NCBI GenBank assembly: GCA_900155495.1
Contig: FTLJ01001727.1
Coordinates: forward strand, 1-10,817
Length of the DNA stretch: 10,817 nucleotides
From: Porogramme epimiltina
Lineage: Eukaryota > Basidiomycota > Agaricomycetes > Polyporales > Polyporaceae
Direction of reading: 5' to 3'
A program made the position numbers and the translations under genes. The notes under the pieces were generated by a model, which was given only the letters and a program-made list of their open reading frames with translations, ran no database searches and had not been told where the DNA came from. Positions 1-8,074 of the stretch are shown here, piece after piece. The stretch's first letter is position 1. The number at the start of each line of letters is the position of its first letter.

Positions 1-543
1 GTCCTGTGAATGGATATCGATGCGTCCGCGGTCGGCGGGCGTTCTAGAAGCGCCGCAAAGACGCGGAGGTGCCCCTCGATCCCCTTCTCTAGCTCCCACA
101 GTACGCTGCGCTGCGGGCGGGAAGGGCAGCCAAGCAGGGGATCTTGAGCGAACGAGCGCAGCCTGTGCGTAGCAACAGTAGCAACTTGTGTCACGAGATC
201 GCGATGAGCTATTCTTCCGTCTAATAAGCCGAAGATCTGAACTGTCCCTACCTAGTTTGTAGACCGCTGCGTCCTGTATGTGTGGGCCCTCTCCGCGGAA
301 TACATCCCCAAACATCTTGTCCCACGCGTCGTCCGCGTCTGCATGGTCGATCTCTCGGCACATAGAGCGGAGGGTGCTTCGTCGAATGCACCTATCGAGA
401 GACATCGCGCCCCGCATGGGAGCTTTCCCTGCCTATATGATTGTGAATATATGTAGGGGGAAAGAGGGCGACGCGCTACTAGTGGAAGCGTTGCAAGGCT
501 GAGAAGTGCTCACCGATCGCGATAATGTTGCCATCGTTCAAAA
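1..543 (-). CDS. C-terminal part of a second DUF6535-like protein, incomplete at the window edge
   Basis: I see the 3' part of a spliced minus-strand gene. The last exon runs from 208 down to 1 and encodes ATVATHRLRSF, then RPQRSVLWELEKGIEGHLR. This lines up with AMVAAAHQLRSL and HPQRNIGWELEHVILPPLR in the last exon of the complete DUF6535 gene at 3107-6163, so I infer a paralogue. An exon from 428 to 252 lies upstream, joined in phase 1 by a 43-nt intron (251-209, GTAGGG..ATAG). A further short exon ends at 514, before an 85-nt intron (513-429, GTGAGC..CAG); it reads LNDGNIIAI, and its start is tentatively 543. I could not resolve exons beyond that, and I saw no DUF6535 membrane core in the next 2 kb. 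The gene may therefore be a fragment or a pseudogene. The protein continues past the left edge with no stop seen. Its function is unknown, as for the family. Confidence 0.5.
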
Positions 544-3106
544 CTCCCGTAATTGGCGGTGTTTAGAGCTAGCGCAGACGAGGGGAATGCGTGTTGGGGC
601 AAGAGGAACCCAGGCGCGCCAAGGAAGGTGTGTTGGGTGCTCGACGACGTCTCTGGGCTAATGCCTCATGCAGAGAGCACGGCGGACTTCGTCGCATGGG
701 TCGGACGGCTGGCAGCATCACTGGCAGCTGACGTTTGCTTGGAATCTTCCGTGACAGATGGGACGAGAGCGTTGAGCATGTGTTCGGACCAAACCGGTGA
801 GACGCCTCCCGGCACGTCCGAGTGCCTGGCCGGCGGCGATATATTTCCCACGCCACATCCCCTGCACGGACGCCCCGCAACCAACCGCGATGGCCCGCCA
901 GAGCCTCCCCGCTGCGACGGCGCCGGGGACCGGGGTGATTCCTAGCCTGCGATAGAGATTAGCTTCCTTGCTGTTCTACCCCACAGCTCTATGTAAACAG
1001 CTTACAGCGTACCCTCCATCGTCTATGGACAGCCTCCTGATTGCACGTCCCTAGCATCTAGACTGCCTATGACCCGGCGCGCACCATATCCTCCCTCTCC
1101 CTCATCTGCTCTCTATCCGCAAAACTATATCGGCGCAGTAGTGCGCACAAGGGGGACAAGAAAAGACTGCGCCTGCCCTGTGCGGGGTTGGATTCTTCTG
1201 GTCTCCAAGTACGTCGTCGTTGCTCTTTCCCTTCAACTTCCATATCCCTTCCTCGAGTACTCGCTTCTCACGCCTCATCGAGAAAGACTCTGTCCTCTAA
1301 CGCATCTTGCACTCTGTTCCCTTACCTTTCATTGTATGCCCTTCCCGCGCCTTTCATTCCTCTCCTTAGTCGCACCCAGTTCCGGCTCGGACTAATGCGA
1401 CTCATGAATGCTTGTTGTTTCTGTAGGATGGTACTCTTACTCGATCTTTACTCGATCCATGCTGGGTGAGCGTAGCAGCGGCATAGTACTTCCGTGGGCC
1501 TCCCTCTGATGCAGATCGTACGGCGGGAGGCAGTCGTGCATGATCTACAAGCCAGCACTCTTCAGATGATCACACTCGTCGCACTGTACTGGGCATATGT
1601 ATGTATCGGCCCCTGCACACTTATCTTCACTCCCGCGTGCTTTCGCTGCACAGTGGCTTGTGGCTCGTGTAGAGTAGCATATCCTCGCGGCCACCGATGG
1701 TGGTGAGTTGCGTGCTGCACGATCGAAGACTATTAGCCTGCCCCCTACTACAGGAGCTTGTTGGTACAGAAGTCGACCACATTACTCCCGTATTCTCCTA
1801 TGGTACACTTCATAGCGACGAGGCGTGGACGCAGTATACGTAAGTGGCAACTCGTATATATGCATGCTATCCACCGACAACTCACAGACCCCACTACACA
1901 CTTCCCAGTCTGCCGGCCTCATCTTTGTCTATAGATCGGACACACACGCACGTCCTGGGTCGGACGCGACAGGCCTTGACGGCCGTATTCCCATCTGGTA
2001 CGTAGTCCCAACCATCTTTCGTGTGGAGGTCCCCTGACGTTGTGAACCTGTGCAGGTCCAGTGCATGTTCACCGGTGGCAAAATAACGCTGCGTGTTCAG
2101 CTGGTGCCATACCCGATCGCAATCTTATGCCTGCGAGAGAAGTCTCTAGCCGCCAAACACTTGCTGTTCACAGGTCCGTTGCTCCTCATGTCCGCCACCC
2201 AATTCTTATACAATGTGACACAAACAGAGCCTCTCAGGACCACCATCTCCCTTGGACCTCGTGCTACTCATTCGTGGGCACCACCATCACATTGCGCGTA
2301 CTCGTCCGTAGAAACTAAGCACGCGATCGCTCCTATGTTGGCTAATTGGTGAGAATGTGTGCAGGCACGCCGTCATTTTCGGAAGGTTGTCGATGAGGAA
2401 CTCGGGGCTTCAGGGGAGCTCACTCTCCCCGAATGACGATGCCATCGTTGTACCCACTTACACCGATTGTATATATACCTGTAGACCGCACATCATATGT
2501 ATGTACTTCGCGTCGTGCTCGCGTGGCACAGCTGTATATGTCTCAAAGTCTCACCATTACGTTTATCTTGGATCCCTATTGTCTAGTGGAGTATGAGGGC
2601 TTCCGAGCCGCCATAAGCCATCAAAATACATTGATACATACGGGCGAAGTGTCAAAAACGATCGAAAGTGAAGGAATAAAGCATAGATAATCCTAAAGAG
2701 AGATTTGTGTATGAGAACGCATATCCGGGGTTCCGTACTAGTGCCCCGGGAGAATTCCAGTGGACTCGGGATTTGGCAGGGAAGAGTAGAAGATGCAGAG
2801 ACTCGAGCTACTGTATCTGTTTTGTGTCTAGAGAAGTTGGGGATTATGTTGTGGGATGACGTCGTGGTTGGCTGCACAAAGTTGGGGAAGTGATGGAGAC
2901 AATGCACAAGGGGCCAGGACACCGGTTTGGACCGTGGAGGATGAGAGAAGGGGCGGGACGGCAGCAGAAAACGACGCCAGGAGTCTACGAAGTGCTGAGA
3001 CATCCACAAAGACGTGAACTTCACGCAATGGTAAAATTAACTACTAAGCTCGACGCACCTGCTGAGCGAAAACGCAGGCGGCTCTGACCGAAGACGCACG
3101 GTGTGA
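544..3106. other. Stretch without a supportable gene between the two DUF6535-type genes
   Basis: Both strands carry only short ORFs of under about 155 codons, with no recognisable domain and no convincing exon chain. The minus-strand reading at 666-946 is open and could be an upstream exon of the left-edge gene, but I cannot link it by splice sites. Pyrimidine-rich DNA on the plus strand at about 1080-1390 resembles a fungal promoter or leader facing right, yet no clear gene follows it. An AATAAA lies at 2675-2680 on the plus strand, just before the end of an 85-codon ORF (2433-2690), which is too weak to call a gene. The part just below 3107 probably includes the 3' untranslated region of the DUF6535 gene. 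Confidence 0.5.
1080..1390 (+). promoter_or_regulatory. Pyrimidine-rich promoter-like tract
   Basis: The plus strand is strongly C+T biased, with repeated runs such as CCTCCCTCTCCCTC and CTTTCCCTTCAACTTCC. CT-rich blocks are common just upstream of fungal start codons. This is compositional evidence only: no TATA box at a credible distance and no convincing downstream coding exon were found. Confidence 0.2.
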
Positions 3107-6100
3107 TCAAGACGGACTCGATATCCTGACCGTGGAGCGTAGCTTGACGAGCATATCCCTGCACTTCTTAACATCCTCTTCTGTTGACACAGTGTGCTCC
3201 CAGTCGTCTTCCCCGATGAGGCACGAAAACGTATTCGTCAGGGTTCCGACAAAGGTGGGGGTGATTAGGTCCCGGGTGTGCTCGTTGCCGTGAATCTTGA
3301 CAATTAATTCGAGTATCGCTCTGTAAAACAACTCCTCAAACCACAGGTCCCTCTGGGGGATATTCCAATCCATTCCCAGCAAGAATGTGTGTATGGAGCC
3401 CAGTGCATCCCGAGCCGCGACCAGCGGATCGATGCCCGCGAGCGCGCCCAAAACTGCGTAATTATCCGGAAGTTGCTCAATAATGCGCAGAGGGGGCAAG
3501 ATCACATGTTCTAGCTCCCAACCTATGTTTCGTTGCGGATGGGGGGAGCTGAGACGGGGGTTTTTGACCAAGGAGCGCAATTGGTGTGCGGCTGCAACCA
3601 TGGCTGTGCACACAATCAGTGAGTCATCGTGCACTGACTGCTATCTGTACGTACCAATCTTGCTAATAACAGGATCCCGTGTTTGAATGTTGTGACAGCG
3701 GGGAAACGCCCTCTCACCCTCCCTCGAATTCACACCAGATATTGTTTCCATCGCCCATAGCCTTGTCTTCTCAGAAGAGTTGGGTATATATATGCCGGAC
3801 CCCGACGAAAAGCTGGGAAATTCATCAATGAACCTTTGCACTGCATCCTTGATTTTGGCATATTTCCCCCCGCAAACTTGTGTATCACCTCCGAGGAGCA
3901 GTATCACGCTTCCGATGGTCCTTGCAAAACCATCAAGAACAGGTTTAGGCCATCGGTTCCATGAGCCAGAGCGGGTGGTGGCGGCCTCTTCGAGTTTAGA
4001 GGTGTATTCGTGCCAAAGGACGGGGTCCGTGCTTTCTGAAAGGGCGACAATGGAATTATCGAGGACGGAAACTTCGAGGGTGGCAGAGTATGCAGTGACG
4101 AGGATGCTAGCGTCGAGGCTGGCAGCTTCTGACTCTGTGGATAACTCGCGGCCGCGCCAAATGCGGGGAAGCAACCATCCGTCATATATTTGGTCGAATA
4201 AGTCGAAAAGGAAGTCATTTAACCGCTCGAGAGGACGTGCCAGGACCCCATTGATACGACCCACGACCCAATTGGAAAGGAGACCTGGGATGACCACAGG
4301 CAGACACAGGGCAACCCCCACAATAAACGCTACTGGACGTACTACCGGAAATAATGCTCGTGCCTGTGGGGAGTAATAGCAGCACGACCGGGAGAATCCT
4401 GGAAGTACCGTAGTGCTTGTGATGAACAATAGAAGGAGGCCAACGAAGATCGACACAATTTTTGCGACGGTGGGGTTGACGCTGTGCAGGAAGACAAGGA
4501 GGCCAGCGAGGAAGAGGACCGCAGCGATGAGAAGAAGGACAGGGATGGCGGCGACAATGGTTGCGACGTGCCATTTCTGCAGGTTGTTGTATCGGTCTTG
4601 TCGACGGCGGGCGATGTCCCGCGAGATACCATAGAGTCCGGTGTTGTACTCCTTGAGCCACTGCTTGACGATGATTCCGATCGTCGCGGATGCGAGACTG
4701 AAGACGAGACTCGTGAACCAAAGTGTGTTAAGCCAGATCGCATATACGGGCGCCTTGAACGGAGTCTGGGAAGGGTTGAAAGCTGTCACAGTCGAGTTCA
4801 CAAACGGCGGAGTGAGTCGAAAGCTCTCGAGTTGGGCGGACATGTGTGCTAATACAGCATTTGTCAGATCGGTTGGTGCGGGTTGGAGGAGTGGGTATGA
4901 CAGCACGTTGAATGCGGTCAAGATAGCCGAGAACAGACCTCCCTGTACGTCGATTCACTGGTGAGTCTTGCATACGTTCACGCCTCCAAGGAGAGAGATA
5001 CTGACGAAGGTCAAAAGGCCGTCTATCTCCTTGTTCCAATGTTCCACCATTTCGTTACTGTATTTCATCACCGTCTCCGATGCCTTGTCCCATGCCTTCG
5101 CCCTTTCTTCCTCCGTATATGCATCCGTGATCAACTCCTTTGTGAGGGCCTTCGTGAAGGGTCAACAAGCGCACCAAATGACCGTGATGATGGATATCTA
5201 CTTTAAGCATATCTTCTGGACTAGGGAGCCGTATTTGTTCCTGTTCTATATTCGTTCCTTGATCCTCTGCCTACAAGAGCGCACCACATCAGTCTGCATC
5301 CTAAGCTGTGAAATCGACTACATACTACAGGGCCACCGTCATCCCCATTATCCTGCGCGCTCTATGGAGCATCAAAGTGTGACGTAATAAGTGTAAAGCC
5401 GATGTAATCATTCTAGCGCATATTCATACCTGAGTCTCCGAAGGTGATGTCGGACCAAGATCTTGGTCATGTTGACCTGATGTGTCGTCCTCCCTGGGAC
5501 CATTAACTGAACCAGTTATGGCGTCGACAAAAGGCTGCTACCCGTATAAACATGACAGGACTACAATCGGTTTAGTACCAATCACGGACGTACCTGCGAT
5601 ATCTCTCCGAGCGAGGGCACACCGCTCTCAGCCAACAACGCTGTAGTATCCTGGGAAAGCGGTACTTGGATTTTTACCAGAGATTCGCATGACTGTATGA
5701 CAAGCGGTGTCCTTACCTGAGGCATTGTCACGCTCACCCCTGGCGGCGGGCTGCAGTTTTTACCACCAACTTCACTCAATCCAGAAGCCCGCTTATCTGA
5801 GAGGGGTGTGGTTGCTTGGTCGCTGACGAGGGGCGTCGAACACCTTCGAGACTACAAAAGAACAATCACACCCCTCCATCTCAGCAAGAACGGCAAGAAA
5901 GTGTGCATATCGTGTGCGTACCTTCTTCGACCTCTTAGACGTCGCACTACCAGATTCTTGGGTGTTACTCGAACAGGAGCTGCCAGGTCGCTGCTACATG
6001 ACAACCGAGTAAACGCCTTGCAGGACACAAAACCAACAATCCAACTCACTACCGTTGACGGTACGTCTTGTACGTTCTCGTCGGTTTCTATAGTCTCCCC

Positions 6101-6163
6101 GGCCGAGGTAGGAGAGGGGATGAGCTGCAGAGGAATGCCAACCGGTGAGTGAGTAGAGGACAT
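3107..6163 (-). CDS. DUF6535 domain membrane protein, complete, multi-exon
   Basis: The protein belongs to the basidiomycete DUF6535 family of multi-pass membrane proteins of unknown function. Exons by my reading of splice sites: 6163-6050, 5990-5922, 5851-5594, 5534-5430, 5352-5326, 5270-5202, 5149-5006, 4942-3655 and 3603-3107, giving about 856 residues. A 66-nt intron at 5716-5651 would shorten it to 834. The start ATG is preceded by a pyrimidine-rich leader and CACCATC. Residues 1 to about 200 are polar and probably disordered. The conserved entry KYSNEMVEHWNKEIDGLLTF (about 243-262) is followed by GLFSAILTAFNVLSYPLLQP. The hallmark WLNTLWFTSLVFSLASA starts near residue 332, and KQWLKEY follows. 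Hydrophobic segments lie near 329-355, 387-416, 420-442 and 462-482. A soluble C-terminal region of about 370 residues ends at a TGA. The two large exons and the family call are secure; exons 2-6 are inferred, and the 27-nt exon 5352-5326 is the weakest. Confidence 0.85.
3604..3654 (-). other. Last intron of the DUF6535 gene
   Basis: A 51-nt intron with a GTACGT donor and a CACAG acceptor, with a CTCACTGAT branch-like stretch close to the acceptor. Removing it joins exon 8 to exon 9 in phase 1 and gives SKI-AMVAAAHQLRS. Without splicing, the reading frame stops at 3641, inside the intron. The left-edge paralogue has no intron at this position: its matching residues ATVATHRLRS are encoded without a break. 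Confidence 0.8.
4943..5005 (-). other. Intron in the conserved entry of the DUF6535 domain
   Basis: A 63-nt intron separates ...IDGLLTF from ...LFSAILTAF. Two GT/AG pairs offset by four bases both work: GTCAGT at 5005 with CAG ending at 4943, or GTATCT at 5001 with GAG ending at 4939. Both remove 63 nt and keep frame, giving F-GG-LFSA or F-VS-LFSA. Neither donor is a perfect consensus, so the exact boundary is open. Confidence 0.75.
5651..5716 (-). other. Possible optional intron within exon 3 of the DUF6535 gene
   Basis: CTCAG|GTAAGG forms a strong donor, and TTTCCCAG is a good acceptor 66 nt downstream. The segment is a multiple of three and has no stop, so it can be translated if retained, adding 22 residues to the polar N-terminal region. 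Its length matches the other introns of this gene. Confidence 0.45.
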
Positions 6164-6420
6164 GATGGTGGAGGGGAGACAGTGTGGATGGAGTCGGTGT
6201 CGCGGCCTCTCTTGCAATGAGCAAGCATATCACGGAAGGGTGCGCGGGCTGTACATAGGACGTCTACTATGAGAGTTCTGTCATCCACAATGCGATGCGC
6301 CCATTTCCTGAGCGCGTATACCAGGGCTCCTCGATAAGAGAACCTTGGCCGATGGTTTAGGAGCTTGAAAGTGAAGGGGAAAGCGGCACATCATTGGTAC
6401 TACTTGAAATTTGTTTTATT
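6164..6420 (-). promoter_or_regulatory. Likely promoter and leader of the DUF6535 gene
   Basis: Immediately upstream of the chosen ATG the minus strand is pyrimidine-rich (CTCCATCCACACTGTCTCCC, then CTCCACCATC), as is usual for fungal 5' leaders. I see no clear TATA box. The upper boundary is arbitrary, set where a minus-strand AATAAA (6420-6415) could belong to a neighbouring transcript. Confidence 0.35.
6415..6420 (-). terminator. AATAAA polyadenylation-type hexamer
   Basis: The plus strand reads TTTATT here, which is AATAAA on the minus strand. It sits at the edge of a short inverted repeat: CTTGAA at 6403-6408 pairs with TTCAAG at 6419-6424. It would suit a minus-strand gene ending upstream, but no such gene is firmly identified, so this may be chance. 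Confidence 0.2.
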
Positions 6421-6424
6421 CAAG

Positions 6425-7223
6425 CGAGACGACGGACAAGTACCCATGCTGACAAGTGGGCGATATGCAAACGTGCCGAACAGAAGGTGATCGTGGTGGC
6501 CACGAGGTATTCTTCCTACTGTCATGTGGGGCTGCGGGGATGACCGAGGGGACAGCCTGAGGCGGAGGAAAACTTGGGGATTATGTAAGTAAAGTAGAAG
6601 CGCCGACGTGCCGCAGTCCATGACACAGACCGTCCGGGACTGGGCTGGGGCTGCGAGGGGACTGTCCGTTTCTCTGCCACCGCTTGTCCCTCCGCTTCCG
6701 TTACTCGCCCCGCCTGCTGACACGGCGCCATAACACGCAAACCAGGTCCATGGCCCCTCCTCAAGAGCGCGTAGCATGACGCGAGTGCCGCTCGCGGCGC
6801 GTGGTGCCCCGCCACTAGCGCTGCTTCGACACTTGCTGTGGGCAGCGAACCAGCGCGAAGGCTCTTCCCACTAGTCTTGGGGGATACGCTTTGCGAGTAG
6901 CTCTCCTCCACATGCACCGCTTAGCTCTCCAGTCATCCCTCAGCATCCATCCAGGATCAATCCTCAAACGACGCATCTTCGGAGTGCTCAACGGTGCGCC
7001 GCCCGGTCCCCTACTTGAAGCCGTCCTCCCCGCTGCGCGCGTTGACCGATCCCATGGACGAAAGAAGATACGAGCCCGTAGGCCAGAGATACGGCCGGTG
7101 CTAGGATATGTAGTTGATGTCGCGCGAGACGTTCTCCTGGTACGCAACTTTCTGCGCTCTATTTTCTCCCTACCGCTTTCTCTCTTTCCTCGTCCCCTTT
7201 CGTGGCGCGCTGCCCATACATAA
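6425..7223. other. Ambiguous region with open frames on both strands
   Basis: The stretch at about 6600-7130 is GC-rich and open in several frames. On the minus strand there are reading frames of 125, 131 and 110 codons; on the plus strand one of 110 codons (6891-7223). None shows a domain I recognise, and the arginine-, proline- and serine-rich composition is typical of chance ORFs in GC-rich DNA. A real gene with small exons is possible. I do not assign a product or a strand. Confidence 0.3.
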
Positions 7224-7320
7224 CGCCAGGGGAATCATCCCGCCCCCTCCCCGGCCTATTGTCCCATTCCTCCCTACCTCTTCTTTCCTGCACCCTTACC
7301 TCGTGCATCTAGTGCACGAC
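7145..7320 (+). promoter_or_regulatory. CT-rich promoter-like tract
   Basis: The plus strand is dominated by pyrimidines (CTCCCTACCGCTTTCTCTCT, CCCGCCCCCTCCCCGGCC, CCTCCCTACCTCTTCTTTCC). It resembles a fungal promoter pointing right. The ORFs that follow at 7420-7683 are 63 and 87 codons, overlap in different frames and have no recognisable domain. Confidence 0.2.
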
Positions 7321-8052
7321 CAATAACTTACGCTTCGTTTCGTGAATTGATAACACAATCGCGTCTGCGCTGCATACTACAGCCCAAAAGTTGCCACACC
7401 AAGACCCCTTCTATATCCGGTGGGTGTTTGTAGAACGTTTCTATGCTCGAGACTAGCAGTACCTGTCATAATCGCATCCCAGCTCTACTTTCGTGCCCCC
7501 CAAGCCTGTTTCGCACTTGCCGGACGAGCGTCCGGTCAGGCCTGTCCCGCGCTCCAGTCGTCAACGTTCAAGAACGACCCAGGGACCGGTTCAACAGCCT
7601 CGTTGCGCGCCCGCGCGCTGCGACTTCTCGCTAAACCCTATCGGTGGCACAACGCTCTCGGCTTCGTGAGCTTTTCATCCTAACACTCTGAAATTTGCGC
7701 TCCACGAGGTCTACCCACGTCGAGAACTGGGCGCGTGTCCTTGCATACACGCGACACAGATCGTTTTGCGGGTCGTAAGGTATATTCCTACCCCTTCGCA
7801 CTTAGAGCTCAATTTTCACTTCTGGTTGCGTAGCGCCGTGTTCCCTTGTGGGACGTTGGATCCAAGGTTTTTACATGGCAGCGAGACATACACGTTGATG
7901 TCACAAAGTGAGCTCTAGTTCGTCGATATGTTGCCTGCAGCAGATGCGTATTGCCATCACCCTTGGGACTCGGTGTAGGCAAGCATGCATGGAAGATGTC
8001 AGTATGGGTCATCGTCGTGGGTAGTATGTCGATGTTGTTCATGGCGGATAGC
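7321..8052. other. Non-coding or unassigned DNA left of the LINE insertion
   Basis: No recognisable gene. Short ORFs at 7420-7683 (plus) and 7809-8105 (minus) have no features of known proteins, and the second one extends across the LINE boundary. The plus-strand reading that runs into the LINE begins in this host DNA at 7985, so its first 29 residues do not belong to the element. Confidence 0.4.
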
Positions 8053-8053
8053 A

Positions 8054-8072
8054 GTGGGCAAGCAACACCATC
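8054..8072 (+). repeat. Left copy of the LINE target-site duplication
   Basis: GTGGGCAAGCAACACCATC here recurs as GTGGGCAAGCAACAGCATC immediately after the A tail at 9953-9971. The match is 18 of 19 bases, differing at 8068 (C) against 9967 (G). Direct flanking repeats of this length are the footprint of target-primed reverse transcription. Confidence 0.9.
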
Positions 8073-8074
8073 GG

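Noticed and set aside
553..945. Plus-strand frame of 130 codons
   Set aside because: It has no family resemblance, and the minus strand of this area is better explained as adjacent to the left-edge DUF6535-like exons.
2465..2480. TATATATA-like sequence as a promoter
   Set aside because: No credible coding exon begins at a suitable distance downstream, and TA-rich words recur through this gene-poor area.
2563..3024. Minus-strand frame of 153 codons next to the 3' end of the DUF6535 gene
   Set aside because: No domain; its composition fits a chance ORF, and it probably overlaps the 3' untranslated region of the neighbouring gene.
3780..4376. Plus-strand frame of 198 codons
   Set aside because: It is antisense to the DUF6535 exon, with no recognisable domain.
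4215..4743. Minus-strand frames of 168 and 133 codons inside the DUF6535 region
   Set aside because: They are out-of-frame shadows of the large DUF6535 exon, which has the family motifs and membrane segments.
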